From NCBI GenBank assembly GCA_911728455.2, contig OU452235.1, positions 13,316,634 through 13,380,633 on the forward strand: DNA of 64,000 nt. Reading direction: 5' to 3'. The stretch comes from Marthasterias glacialis (lineage: Eukaryota; Echinodermata; Asteroidea; Forcipulatida; Asteriidae). The notes under the pieces were generated by a model. The model had not been told where the DNA came from, did no database searches, and saw nothing but the letters and a program-made list of their open reading frames with translations. Shown one piece after another: positions 13,901-34,855 of the stretch; position 1 is the first letter of the stretch, and each line of letters begins with the position of its first letter. The translations under genes were made by a program, and so were the position numbers.

Positions 13901-15638
13901 CATTTAACCCTAAGACATAAGGTGACGACCACCTACACAAGCCCACACTAACCTATTTACACCCATAAAACCAATCAATCTTCTCATACTTCAATCAAAG
14001 CAGGCAAAGATGCCTTAGTTCCCTGATTTTTCTTACTTGAGCCAAGGCACCAAAAGGGTAAAGGTATATGCACCTACATCATGCCCAATTACCACTTGAT
14101 TAACACCCATTTAACCCCTGTCATCTCACGTTTGATTCACAAACACCAGTACATATGCCAACATACTCAAAGATAAGCACCCACTACTGACCTTGTTAAC
14201 ACCCACTACTAACCTGGTTAAACACCCACTACTAACCTAATTAACACCCACTACTAACCTGATTAACAACCATCAAACCCATTCTTCTCACTAACCACAG
14301 GTGCACATTGAGAACAGTCTTGATCGTAACCGAACCCTGGATGCACTCCTTGATGCTGGGACCTACCCTCCTCAAAACAACAGTTTCCCCTCAGGAATAA
14401 GACAGCACCGCACCAACAGTGACTTCTCATCTTCCAAGACCAAACTCTTGGCCAAGAACCTGGGTCAGGACGCCAGCGAGCACGCCTATGATAACCCAGC
14501 CATCTCCTCGATCGAGGAGATTCCGACGGAGATATCCATGCTCAGTGAAGAGAATTGTTTACCTCTAGGAATGACAAGTGAGGTTGATGTTCACCATAGC
14601 AACCTGGTTGCCATGACAAGGGATGAGTCAGATTCTGACGATGCCTCCATGGAGGAGAAGAGCAACTGCATCGAGAGCTCCGAGACGGAGAGCCTGAGTG
14701 ATGCCAGGAAGCGTGTCAAACTCAATCAGTACTTTGGGATGCGATTCAACCAGCGGAACGACTCGAAAGATTCCGGGTATGTCGAGAGTTTCATCTCACA
14801 GGATAGTCTGCGACTGAGAGCGATGGCCTCCTTGGAGGAAGGCAGGCCTCTTGCAGATGATCAGGTGTGCCCTCCCAGCCAGGAGAGGATCATGTCGAGG
14901 CTGGGCTCGGTTGACCCGAGCCTCTTCATGGCGAGTGTTGATGAGACCTCGGCGAGTATCAACCTAAACAGATCCAGCTCGGTGAAGTCCGAGTACCAGG
15001 AAAGGCTTATCTCACCGAGTAGTATCAGCGTGGACGGAGTCATGGGAATCAGACGATCCCGCTACAGCGTCCCATCCTACCCAAGTCAAAACCCATATTT
15101 TTTCCAAAGAAACACACCCAACAGTCTAAGTCCCTACCATGAGGCGTATAGCGCCCCCTATAATATGTCATACCAGACCTGTATGAAGCGCTATCCAAGC
15201 AGTGACAGTAGTGTGTACGACTGTTACTCCACACAGAGTGACTACGGCTCTATCAAGAGAAAACACAGCCACGGAAGCCGGGTCCTTCCCAAGAGCCTCA
15301 GTTATGACATGGCTCTCCACAACTTCCAAGCAATTACCTCACCACGTATCAACGTCTCCTATCAAGAATGCGCAATGAACAGACGAGCCAAGCGTTTTGT
15401 TAAACGCCGCAGCCTGGGAACGCAAACTGCAGACCCCGACCTGGCCCCCGACACCACTATCAAGTCACTGGTGCAGTGGGACTACGACAGCTTAGGAAAT
15501 CTTGTCGCAAAACGTAGGGAGGATCACGAAATGGACTTTATCGGACCTGTTTACATGGCAGAAGAACTCCAGGAATCTAACCGACAAAACGCAGATTGTG
15601 TTATTGAAATAGATAGTTCTACAGTCACTTCTGTTTAA
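541..15638 (+). CDS. Single-pass membrane protein, 3' part (TM and cytoplasmic tail); identity unknown
   Basis: Seen: four exons join in phase with GT/AG borders: 541-622, 3394-3457, 13708-13854 and 14301-15638 (TAA stop). Exon 541-622 opens in split phase and encodes one hydrophobic helix (EFKLALFVTLSIVIG, then CFAITAISLRI), so the N-terminal ectodomain exons lie left of the window. The next exon gives a highly basic juxtamembrane stretch (RSRFIKRRQ, KKRKRPRE). Exon 13708-13854 stays basic; an internal GTAACC at 13747 could serve as an alternative donor that keeps frame and removes 36 codons. The last exon adds 446 codons rich in Ser, Asp and Tyr, with HAYDNPAI, KDSGYVES and a C-terminal STVTSV that fits a class I PDZ ligand (T-x-V). 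Inferred: an adhesion-type or receptor-type type I protein whose tail binds scaffold proteins. I do not recognise the family. The exon chain is well supported; the function is not. Confidence 0.75.
623..3393. other. Intron of the membrane-protein gene
   Basis: No exon seen. It holds the GGGTCA/TGACCC-rich repeat at 1295-1680, a foldback fragment with GGCGTTACCAGAGG-type end at about 2430-2640, and a fragment of the CATAGAGCTGC element at about 3000-3085. Confidence 0.5.
1295..1680. repeat. GGGTCA/TGACCC-rich foldback repeat, copy 1
   Basis: Many GGGTCA and TGACCC hexamers in alternating orientation, including a perfect inverted pair with 3-base spacing at 1604-1618. It has the same order of blocks as 7441-7629 (TTGACCC, TGGGTCA, CCGGGTCA, GACCCAGAA, CCCGGGAG). 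The left part looks duplicated or interrupted, because a second left end begins near 1452. Confidence 0.7.
4741..5404. repeat. TTTG / TGTC tetranucleotide array
   Basis: About 660 bp of TTTG units with a pure TGTC block at about 4868-4960 and scattered GGGTTG interruptions. All six frames stay open because the units lack stops, which gives long false peptides of alternating CLFV or KQTN. It abuts the element at 5427-5597. Confidence 0.97.
5427..5597. mobile_element. Short DNA element with long terminal inverted repeats
   Basis: The ends match over about 55 bp as an inverted repeat (CTGCACAAACTGAG at left, CTCAGTTTTTGCAG at right; the next inner block holds TTGATTC and GGTATCTATA). TA dinucleotides lie just outside both ends (5425-5426, 5598-5599), compatible with a TA target duplication of Tc1/mariner type. 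It is 171 bp and has no coding sequence. Confidence 0.7.
6730..7015 (+). mobile_element. tRNA-derived SINE, family B, 5'-truncated
   Basis: It starts inside the body (GTCCTTCGGATGGGACGTAA), continues with GTTTGCCCCGGTGTTTCTG and GCTGCTGAATG, and ends in an ATT microsatellite. The body is shared with 18430-18790 and 49800-50010. Confidence 0.75.
7441..7629. repeat. GGGTCA/TGACCC-rich foldback repeat, copy 2
   Basis: Inverted ends CTCCCGGGTCAGGATTGACC and GGGTCAAGTCTGACCCGAGA. An inner perfect inverted pair with 3-base spacing lies at 7560-7574, at the same relative place as in copy 1. No coding sequence. Confidence 0.8.
8803..9102. mobile_element. hAT-type non-autonomous DNA transposon
   Basis: Terminal inverted repeats CAGCGCCGTAACTAGGG and CCTTAGTTATGCCACTG, flanked by an exact 8-bp duplication ACAACTTT at 8795-8802 and 9103-9110. 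Known: hAT elements make 8-bp target duplications and start with CAGNG. Long G and C runs lie inside both ends. 300 bp, no transposase. A related end is seen at about 52392. Confidence 0.9.
10236..10355. repeat. Interrupted TTTG tetranucleotide repeat
   Basis: TTTG units with GGGTTG interruptions, like the array at 4741. No protein meaning. Confidence 0.85.
13100..13534. mobile_element. Foldback DNA element
   Basis: Inverted ends AGTCATTTCACGTAAAT (13108) and ATTTAAGTGAAATGACT (to 13526). Inner blocks also pair (ATAGACTTTGAAAATCCATA at 13190 with TATGGATTTTAAAAGTCTAT at 13430). About 430 bp and non-coding. It lies just before the exon at 13708. Confidence 0.7.
13855..14300. other. Short intron with AACACCCACTACTAACCTG repeats
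   Basis: Intron between the last two exons of the membrane-protein gene. It has about four near-copies of an 18-20 bp unit, ACACCCACTACTAACCTG, at 14175-14270, ending just before the acceptor. These copies contain CTAAC, a branch-point-like core. Confidence 0.6.
14301..15638 (+). CDS. Large terminal exon, cytoplasmic tail
   Basis: This is the only long uninterrupted protein frame in the window that is not a repeat. It starts directly after an AACCACAG acceptor, in phase 0 with the exon ending at 13854, and runs 445 residues to TAA. It reads like coding sequence: balanced codon use, acidic and Ser clusters, and no low-complexity period. A local GTG at the exon start is a splice-in codon, not an initiation site. 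The end segment (KSLVQWDYDSLGNLV, then MDFIGPVYMAEEL) looks constrained and would be the best query for finding homologues. Confidence 0.85.
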   Translation: MHIENSLDRNRTLDALLDAGTYPPQNNSFPSGIRQHRTNSDFSSSKTKLLAKNLGQDASEHAYDNPAISSIEEIPTEISMLSEENCLPLGMTSEVDVHHSNLVAMTRDESDSDDASMEEKSNCIESSETESLSDARKRVKLNQYFGMRFNQRNDSKDSGYVESFISQDSLRLRAMASLEEGRPLADDQVCPPSQERIMSRLGSVDPSLFMASVDETSASINLNRSSSVKSEYQERLISPSSISVDGVMGIRRSRYSVPSYPSQNPYFFQRNTPNSLSPYHEAYSAPYNMSYQTCMKRYPSSDSSVYDCYSTQSDYGSIKRKHSHGSRVLPKSLSYDMALHNFQAITSPRINVSYQECAMNRRAKRFVKRRSLGTQTADPDLAPDTTIKSLVQWDYDSLGNLVAKRREDHEMDFIGPVYMAEELQESNRQNADCVIEIDSSTVTSV

Positions 15639-17870
15639 ATAGAATAGGGAAAAATGTATAATTATACAGTATGGTTTCGCTCTATGAATCAAGATAATGT
15701 ACACTAGCGACGTTAGCAAAAGCACTGCAGCATGTATATTTTTTTCTCTTTGAACTAAAATGTGGTCCAGCAGTAGTTATGTCAGTAACATTGTGGCTGC
15801 TTGTGGGCTTACTCTCTTTGAATCAAGATAGAGTACAGCAACGGTAATACTGCCCAAACTTTAGACCGTTGAATTGAGCGAGGTGGTAAAAATTCAAAAT
15901 TGATGACTAAAGCCAAATTTACACAGCCTGCAAACTGACAAGAATACAGCGCTCTAAAAATGCAAATGATTCTATCTCCACATCCAAATTAGAGGTCAAG
16001 GAAAAAGCTCATCAATGTCAATTTTGCGATTAGCATTTCCTTTTTACGGCAAATCATTACATCAAGGCGGGTGGTTTGGGCAAGACAAATTAGTGAGGTG
16101 GTCCCTGAAAGTAGCAAGGTGGGCCACCTCTCGTTTGAATGAGCACGGGAAAACTGCTTGATGGTCCAGAATGCTTCTTGAAAATCACGGTTCTGAAATG
16201 AATGCGACCTGATATAATACAAAAACCAGCGATGTACACGAACCTTCCATTTAAAAATATGTACTCTCGATTAATTTAATTTCCGAAGGTTTAACTAACC
16301 AGCTTTAATTAACAATAGTGTGTACACACCGAGTGTCAATATTTTTGCAGTGTTGACACAGATGCTCAGTTTTTATAACAGGCCTTATTTGAATTAATAA
16401 TACAACACTTTCTTTTAAAACTATGCCATTCTTTACTGTGAAGCAGAATACCTAGACGTTTAAATTTTTGGAATAGACCGTATGCGTCTGACGTCATGAG
16501 TCCCATAGAGATATGTACAACAGCGCCCTCAATGAGGTCAAAACGACCATAAGTTTACTGTAGAAAAACAGTTGTGCATACCATCTAAAGGGTTAAATAA
16601 ATACCTTTTTTTGGGGGGGGCGGGGATTTATACTTTACCAAGAGAAACTATTTGCAAGAAATGCAAGACGGTGGCCTGCATCCACTGTTAATTATACTAG
16701 TTAATGTACTGAACCATACATGTATGTGTTTTTCAAACGGTCTTATTTTTGTTTAAAGTTTATGCACAAAAGATTATTTTATTGCGAAATACAAATATAT
16801 ATATATATATATATAGGTTATTTTGAGTTGGAACTCACTTGCGGGGGGGGGGGGGGGGTCAAGGGATTCAAGGGGGATTACGCCACTGTCTTTACCCTCG
16901 ATTTGGCTGTCGGTGCTGCATACTCCAAAGGAATTGAGATGGTTTTAGGAATGCGTATGGCCTGATGAATAGGGGTAATAATACTGTAAGGCGCTTTGAG
17001 AGGCCTAGCTGGCTTGATAAAGCGCATAATAAATACGTGTTATTAAATACTCGTTATTAAAACTCAACATTCAAACTGTTGGACTCTGACTATGGTCATG
17101 TGCCTGATCCAACGTAACGCATAATACTAGCGCAGACATCGGTCCAACCGAAGAATATTAAACTTCAAAAAAGAAAAAGCAGTTGGAGTTTGAAGAGTCG
17201 AGGGTTGTTAGAATTTCAATCTGACGGCTCACAGATTATAAAGTTTATACCAGAACCAATATGCAAGAAAAGAACACAGCATTTGAAGCCCACACGGATC
17301 CACCATCACTTCACAGAAATGAGCTTGCCAAAAATCCAGCATGATATTAGTTTGCTGTTGTGGTGTTGTTTATTTTCACTTCAACGTGACGACTTTGTTA
17401 GACGGAAATTTCAATAGTTAGATGTGTTTATTGAAAACCAGAGGGCGGATATCAATTTACTCTTCCCAAGTCAAATGATGTGATGCAACTTTCAAGATTA
17501 CTTGCTTTTGCTTTGACAATACAAAACTAATGACGTATCTAAACTGAAAAGAAAAGTGCACTTTTCAAAGAATATTCACAGATCGGTGCATCAAAGTATA
17601 TTGTACAGACATATTTTTAATTTCAAGTGAAATTCACTGATTGTATATTGCCTTCTTTATCTAATATATTCATGGAGTTTATCATGATTATTGTATACCT
17701 TTTATTGTAGCTACTGAAAGTGACCTTGTTCCTTGTATCATACTTTTAACTTTGTAAAAAGAAAACATTTATTTACCTCTTTCAATTTAAAAGAAGCAAT
17801 TCTTTATTGTAAATGTATTTCCAATCATGGTTGTTTTCATCTTGAAAATAAAAAAAAAAAAAATAATTTT
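15639..17870 (+). other. Probable 3' UTR of the membrane-protein gene
   Basis: AT-rich non-coding sequence follows the stop. It has a (TA)n run at 16796-16815, G-runs near 16613 and 16845, and a SINE tail at 16930-17060. AATAAA next to a long A tract at about 17846-17862 is the most likely poly(A) region. The extent of the UTR is inferred; no other exon is visible here. Confidence 0.4.
16930..17060 (+). mobile_element. SINE tail, family B
   Basis: TAAGGCGCTTTGAGAGGCC, then ATAAAGCGCATAATAAATAC and a TTATT-type end. The end is shared with other family B copies. Confidence 0.55.
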
Positions 17871-18429
17871 TGGTGAATCGTGACCATATTTTGAAAAGAT
17901 TCTCAAAGGTTTTGCTGGAGACTCTCCAGTTAACAGTGCCTTAAGACCTCATCACCTCAAGGAGCAAAAGAAGGGGGCAGGGGGACCGATCCAAAGCTGT
18001 CTCCAGGTTGGACAACACCCTAATGCTACCTGAGAAAATCTGAGGTCAAAGAACAAAAAACGGCCTGGTGAAGTTGATGGACACTGGAGCCTTGCAGCTA
18101 GAGGAAGCCACAGAAGATCAACGCTACGGAATTCAAGAAGTCTATGCCACCGTGTGAAAGAGTAATCACTTCGGCCTATATAGACACCAGGGACATCAAT
18201 ATGAACAGCATATTTGGACAAGTTGAGAGAATGTAATCGGTTTGATTTGGTGCAGAAAAAACATTCAATGATGATTACAAAATTCAAAGTGGCCTCTCAT
18301 CAGCTGGGCACGCTTGGTAGTCGAGCGGTTACATCATCTTAGAATGCGGAGGTCATCACTGATGACGACTCTGGTGTCTTGTGGGACTGTAGTTTAATCA
18401 ATAAACACCAAAGTGTAGTTTAATGAATA

Positions 18430-18790
18430 CTGTGGACTCGGAGCATCGTGGCTGTAGGGTTTAGTGCACCGTATTCAAGTTCTGTCGTTCACAGAGTGTG
18501 GGTTCGAGTCCCGACCTGGCTGGTTACAATGCTTGTGTCCCTGTCCCTGAGCAAGACACTTTACCATCTTTGTCCTTCGGATGGGACGTAAAGCCATATG
18601 TCACATGTACTAGGGTAAGTCACGTACGTAAAAGAATCCAGAACACTTATCGTGGAAGAGTAGGGGCTTACCCCAGTGTTTCTGGTCATTGCAAGCACCC
18701 TTATCTACAGGTTTCCTCGGGCTTCAGAGCTACAGTGGTTAAGTTCACTTGTGAGGCATCCTTGGTTTCATTACCAGAAATTAATAATAA
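18430..18790 (+). mobile_element. tRNA-derived SINE, family B, near full length
   Basis: A tRNA-like head (CATCGTGGCTGTAGGG, then GTGTGGGTTCGAGTCCCGAC as B box) is followed by GTCCCTGAGCAAGACACTTT, TCCTTCGGATGGGACGTAAA and CCCAGTGTTTCTGG. It drifts into unique sequence at the 3' end. Confidence 0.75.
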
Positions 18791-19574
18791 TTATGAAAAT
18801 ACTGTTTATGGTTTAAATTCTAGATTTTATTTCTCCTATATTTGTACTGAAAGAATGCACACATCACAAAACAAAATCCACACTAATTTCACAGCACTAT
18901 TGGTAAGAAACCTGGGCTGAAATTAACATTGTAAACCAAACAATAAACATACTTTGATTTTGAAAATTAGTGTGACACAAAAAAATTGAAATTGTTTTGA
19001 GATAAATTTTTCTTTATAGAATTATTCTCTTGAGAGTCTGTAAAATTACACCTGTAGCCCTCGGGAAACAATTATTTTGTTTTCAATGGCCATAAAAACC
19101 GCAAAGGCAGTGTTGGAAGTCCATGTTTTATAAACACAAATTTACTGGGCCACTTTTTTTTACACAGCTGTGGAGCACATCCAATCTCCAGAACCACAAA
19201 TCTTCTTAAGATTGTGTTCCCACTAGTAATTCTCTCGAAAGAGTATTAATACGATTTGTTACCTCTTAAAAGATCTTATCATTTTCTCCACTCCATCTTT
19301 TAAATCACTTCCTTTAGATTATATATTCTGTCTGTAATGGGAGTATTTCAGAGGGACCATGTAGCAGCAGACATGAGTTCAATCAACCCTTACAGGCTAG
19401 GCAGATTGGCTAGAGTTTGACATCACTCCACGCCAAATTGTCTGGACTCAGAAAAGGTTGGATTGGCTGACCCTGTGATAAGCAATTGCTATTTGGGGCT
19501 GCTGGTCCCAGTCCTTCTGAATCCTTCGCATTGGCAAGTGGACAAAGAAGGATTTGGGACTGCAAGAAAGGTTG

Positions 19575-19655
19575 CAGAAATGATCGCATGTTCAGAGCGA
19601 TCTTCACAGTGGGAAAACTATCAGTTTGTCTGCTGCCACCTAGTGTCTAAAAGTC
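19575..19655. repeat. Palindromic CTCF-motif element, partial copy 2
   Basis: Right half only: GTCTGCTGCCACCTAGTGTC, then AAAAGTCTCC. The motif is at 19632-19643. Confidence 0.65.
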
Positions 19656-21673
19656 TCCAGTTCCATCAAGTTACAAAATGTGCAACTTCTGAAAAAAAGC
19701 AACTGTAGTTTTCAGCTCCACACTTTCACCAGCATGGACAGGTTTGTCTTGAGCATTTTTCTCATGACAACCATTTGATATTGTTTCACCACTAATCCCT
19801 TAACCTTTAACAGCGCATAGTGGCCGCAATCAGCTTGTGCCAAAATGCTCATTATGGCCAAAATGGCTGCAACATTTGACCTTTTTCCATTCAACTTAAA
19901 AAGGCCATAGTAAAGCTTAAGTCCTGAATCGACAACTTGCCATGTTTCCCAAGTTATCGGACAATGTAGAATGTCTGAGACCAAACAAAAATCCTCTTTT
20001 AAATTGATTTTTCACCGGAAAAGAATAAGTTCAAAAATGAGCAAAATCAGATATGTCTGGGCGTACGGTGATAACAGTACAGTTATGCATTGTATCTGAG
20101 CCAGTAATCTCCTTTTTCCCACCTGTCATGTGTTAGCGCTAAAAATATAACTGCTACACAAAGTACATGTGGGTCAATATTTTCACGAGTCTGCACACAT
20201 TGTCCTTAGTCTGATCAGAATATCTTGTACAGCTCTTCCAAGGTATTGCTTAGACTGTAATTTCCACCCCAAAAGCTCGGAAAACATTAACAGATTACTT
20301 AACAGAGAGCTACATGTAAAACAAGCAAGCTGGGTTCAAAATTGAGCGACCGCGGTTAAGGCAGAGGGCTACTGCTGGGCTGGAAATACACACTGGGCCC
20401 CTGGACTGGATCCAGTGAAACTGCGTATTGGACCAATAACCTCACATCTTATCAAATCCATCAGTTCACAGTGTTCCTCCCAATGTATAAACACATACAG
20501 TACATTTGAGGTCGACTAATTTATTGCTTAGGTTTTAAACTCCAACTCACCCCCCCCCCCCCCCCACCACCCTCAATTTTAGCAATAGACATGAAGAAAA
20601 TATTTCTTGGCCTGGGATATTTTAGATTTTTTCTTGAAAACTGAGCCTTGTAAAGTATGAGCAAAAACCCTTGTCTTGCCACAGCCACAAAGCTGTTAAA
20701 AACACAGTCTTACAGTGAAATCCTAAGCAAACAAGCTACATATAAACTGTCTTAACAATTTCTCTACTGCATAACTTTTTTTTGCTTTCTTCTTTTAATT
20801 TGATTTGATTTACTCATATTACATGCTAACTGTAATTTCCTTAAGAGCGGATCAAACAGTAGTCTGACCCCTATGTGGTGCAATGAGAATCAGTATCCCT
20901 ATCTGCTAGTGGAGAAGGGGAACATGACAATAATACTTTAATACTGGCCGTCAATAGATCATGAGGTGTTTTTTATATACCACAGCAGAAGCGGCAGAAA
21001 CTATGATCGCAAGATCTGGATGTTGCTCAGTTTCTATAAATGTACCAGAACATTACCTTCTTCATTATCTATAGTCCCAAGTTTAAACCCCTTACAACTG
21101 ATGTCATAATCTATTAATAGAGGTACAATTTCCAGAGTTAAATCACCATCATCTGCGTGTCATAGAGTAATACATTTTAAATTTTAAGCATGTAGTTGGA
21201 ACCGCCACAGGTTTACATAGACTGTGCAAACACACAACAGTATCATAATTGTTTGGTAATTTGACAAGATAGTCGTGTGGCCTCCTGCAAGGGGTTTGAA
21301 GGAAACGTGTTTAATCACACAAATGAAAGACTATTAGACAACTCAAAAGCACAGCAGTTCCAAACGACAAACTTTCTAGTTTCTTTCAAATTTACGTATA
21401 CCCGTAAATCACTGATCTAAGTAGACTGGTACCTTTAATTGAGTGGCTGACTACACAGTAGCAAATGACACGGGTATAAGACCAATCAATATGGCCGCAG
21501 CATGGCAGACCCTAATATTACTGTTAATTTTTTTTTTTTTTTAGGGTGGGATTTCAAATTATTTTAACTATTCCCTATCTCACCTTTTTGGTTTGAACCA
21601 TATCTACCCTAGCTATGGTCAAACTCTGCACACTGGATTGTACCACTTTTCCAACAGAGGGATGTTCATCACT

Positions 21674-31564
<9,891 letters not shown>

Positions 31565-31567
<3 letters not shown>

Positions 31568-31587
31568 GATGATTCAATCTGGTTGAT
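31565..31587 (-). other. ENO1: Enolase start codon and short 5' UTR part of exon 2
   Basis: The first coding exon begins at 31587, after a pyrimidine-rich acceptor (CAG at 31588-31590 on the minus strand), and gives 20 nt of UTR before ATG. This shows that the 5' UTR is split by an intron. Confidence 0.7.
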
Positions 31588-32297
31588 CTGAAAAAAAAAC
31601 AATTTTGGTACACACTAAAAATCAGAGCCGAGGTTACAAAGCTTTTGCACATTAGAGGTAGACATTAACAAACATTAGTCATTTTTTATCATGTATATTA
31701 TTGGTCTACTTGAAACCCAGTAACTAGGGCGTTCATGTTTGTAGTCTCTGGAAATCCTGAAAAAACCTACAAAATTCTAATTATTTTATGAATTAAATTG
31801 GGGTGATTAACAATAACATTTATACTTTGATGAAAGTATAATTAAAGTTTAATTATGAAACAAATGTCAATCAAACTTCAAAGAAAACAAAAACTAGTAC
31901 AAATATTAAAAACGTTATTCCTTTAAAAAATATCACAAATTCAAATAGTCTATTCTTTATTTTACATACATTTAACAAATAATTTACAGTCAGGCATAAG
32001 TCGACAAACTCCGCAGTTAAAAGCATTGTCCGCAAAGCTAAAATCAAATGCATGGCTGTTGATTGTAACGGTACCCGCACGGCGACCGAGGTCCTAATTA
32101 AAAAAACTAAATTTGGCACGTAGGCCTTACGCCCAGGCACTGAGGCAGACAGCATCAGACGGACAAGTAAATATTTTACTTAATATGAAAATAACTATGA
32201 AAAGAACGAAACAATTTTTTTTAAAACTTAATCTCTTCCAACACAGAATGATAAATAATTCGAGTGTTGAATAACTCAACTAAAAGACCTCGATTAC

Positions 32298-32390
32298 CTT
32301 AACTATTGTCGATAATCGCCGAGTGTTGGATCTTTCTTCACCGCTGATCTGGATTTTTGGGGCAGAGACACCGGTAGGTCGCAACCTTTA
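32298..32390 (-). promoter_or_regulatory. ENO1: Probable enolase 5' UTR exon 1 and core promoter region
   Basis: On the minus strand, a GC-richer stretch ends in GTTAAG followed by GTAATC, a usable donor at 32297-32292, 0.7 kb upstream of the coding exon's acceptor. No better donor is visible nearby. The transcription start would be near 32340-32390. Inferred from splice-site fit only. Confidence 0.4.
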
Positions 32391-34090
32391 ACCTTTGACT
32401 TTTACTGGCTTTTAATATTCTGTAATTGTTAGCATAATTAGAATTAATTATTGCAAATAAGAGATTTTTAATCCATAAAAATGCACTCATAACATTATTT
32501 CATACAACCTGTGTTTAAAATTGTAAAGATAACCCAAAATATTAGTATATAGATATTTTACAGTTTTAGTAAAAGAAAACATCTAGAACGAGGTCACTAC
32601 GTGGAACGTGAATGAAGGTGTAAAGTTTGGTTAAAAGAGGTTCACGTTGGTAACGTTTATTTTACTTTTTCTCTGTGAAGTTTATATTTTTATTGTACTA
32701 TTTTACATTGATAACGTAGATTTATGTTTATTGTATTTACATTTTTCAGTATTTTCAGTTAATTCAGTGATTGTTTACCTAAAACAAATAATTGAATTGT
32801 AGCCTATGCTATAGTTTTCTTTCCGCGCTCTGTGTACGCGTACGGCTACGGAGTGCGGACGGGATAATCTGATCACTTTCGTTCGTAAGGCCGGTCATGA
32901 CTCTGATTGAAAACTGGAAAAATAACATCCGCACAGAACTATATGATATCATTAGGGATTTCAGTGACGTCACAAATTTGTTCGGACAAACTCGCGTTAA
33001 AAAGTACTCAACATCCATGCTCAATCACTAATCAGTCAATAAATCATGTGAATATTGTTTTAAAAACATTATTAAAATTTATAAAAAAATGATTACCAAC
33101 ATAAAATTTGTAATCCTGATACTGTGATGTGACTGATAGTTTTACTGAATATCTTGTCTCAAATCTGTGAAAGTTTCAATCCAATACAAGCAGAATCGTT
33201 AAAAATCACCAATTTGGGGGTTTCCTCATGCACAGGTGTGATGGCAGCAGTTTTTGCCAGGCTCAGGTTGGCAACACTCACAATAACGCGGGTGGGCGCA
33301 TGGGTTGCGAAGGTTGTACCATTGTGAAAATATACGGAGGGTTAATACACAGAGGGGTCGAACAAAAAAAATCGGCCGAGAATAAAAAAAAGAACGTTTT
33401 ATAATTAGTGGCATTTTTTATCCTATAAATCTTTCTATTTTCGCTCTTTTGGGTGTTATCTAGGAAAAGTAATGTTTATACTTCAGTTTTACCTTTGATT
33501 TATGATTATTTTGTGAAAGAAAGTCAAGCGTCCATCTCGTTTTAAAAATGGTATGTTCCAAGCGGACTGATCAAATTCTGCCATCCAGGAACTTTACACA
33601 GATTGATGGTAAAGTTCCCTGTGTTATTTCGCGTTTTCAGAATACGCGTTGAATCGGGGAACTGACTACTGGTATATTCTTGCTCTGTCCTCACACATAC
33701 ATCACACTAGCCTTGATCGCCACTGGTGTCGTATCCTTCCATATACCCCAATACAATCGGTCGTCCCAGAAAAGCCTTTAAAATATCATATCTTAAGAAC
33801 GGAAAGTCTGATTTTCTCCAAACAAAGACTAATATACTCCATATAAAGAGACCTTTCCAATCACACTCTTTTTTATGCAGTGGGGAGCTTTGGAAAATTT
33901 CACCTGAAATCCCTTATATCATCAGGACTATGTTTTGTTAATCCACCCAAAACAAAATAAAAAAAATTTGGGGAGGAATAATAAAATATAAAAAAATAGA
34001 AACCCCAAACTATGGGCACCACATACTGTTAATCATACTGTACACATGAAGCCAAAGATGTGTACAAACAATTCTGTATAGAATAGTATA

Positions 34091-34280
34091 CACATATGGA
34101 CTGGCAATGAGGGAAATAGTGCACGTCTATGCACCCCGAGGGCCTGTGAGTGACCAGGATAGGGTCCTACTATTTTCGGAGGCCAAAGGCCGAGGGAAAT
34201 ATGACCCTCTCCTGGTCACTCACAGGCCTGAGGGGTGCATAGACGTGCACTATTGCCCGAATAATGCCAGTCCATGTGTG
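34091..34280. mobile_element. Long foldback element
   Basis: Arms of about 75 bp: CACATATGGACTGGCAATGA, GTGCACGTCTATGCACCCC, GGCCTGTGAGTGACCAGGA at left, and their complements at right ending TGCCAGTCCATGTGTG. A short spacer lies in the middle. Non-coding. Confidence 0.75.
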
Positions 34281-34282
34281 TT

Positions 34283-34566
34283 TTATAACACACCTCAGTC
34301 CAAAATGTCGGTTAGAAGAGTAAATCGCATTTTTTTGGCCAGAGATTCTTCTCGATCCGCAGACGCCGCCATTTTCGTTTTCTTGAGGGCGCTTTTTACC
34401 AGTCAATAGTTTTGGTATTTTTGAAACTATTTCCCGCTTTGTGAACTATTTCCCCCAAATGAAGCGCGTGTGGTGCGTGTGGTGCATATTTCATGCACTA
34501 GGCTATATTAGTTCACCCCACGCGACTGTGTTTCAGGATAAAGAACCAGGGAGAGGTGTGTTATAA
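34283..34566. mobile_element. DNA element with TTATAACACACCTC ends
   Basis: Inverted termini TTATAACACACCTC and GAGAGGTGTGTTATAA. It directly abuts the previous foldback, so the two may be one larger unit or nested. About 284 bp, non-coding. Confidence 0.6.
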
Positions 34567-34757
34567 TTTAGACTATGCTTGCTTATTGCGACTCAAAAGG
34601 TCGGACTTTGGTGATAGCTCTCCAAACCGCCCTATCCAGCATGCCAGCTATCCAGTATTGACTATAGTACTGTAGTTCTAGTTGGGATGATCAGATTACC
34701 CTCCATCCTCCCAAGGGAAGACCAGAGAGTTACAAGACAAAACACATACGAATTACC

Positions 34758-34855
34758 CAGTTGCCAATTCAGCCATTTCTGTCAGACTAGTGACCAGATT
34801 TGCCAACAGTTGCCAATTCGGCCATTTCTGTCAGACTAGTGACCAGATTTGCCCA
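34758..34855. repeat. 49-bp tandem duplication
   Basis: Two units, CAGTTGCCAATTCAGCC and so on, nearly identical (one A/G change near the start and a small change at the end). Confidence 0.85.

Larger units (their letters stand above)
17871..21673. other. Intergenic region and probable enolase 3' UTR
   Basis: It has no exon with splice support. It holds a family B SINE (18430-18790), a CTCF-like repeat fragment (19575-19655) and a C-run at 20549. The part next to 21674 should be enolase 3' UTR. A minus-strand AATAAA at 20520-20525 is a possible but unproven end. Confidence 0.4.

Noticed and set aside
17952-18287. 111-residue minus-strand open frame
   Set aside because: No splice support, no recognisable motif and no bias; likely chance in the intergenic region.
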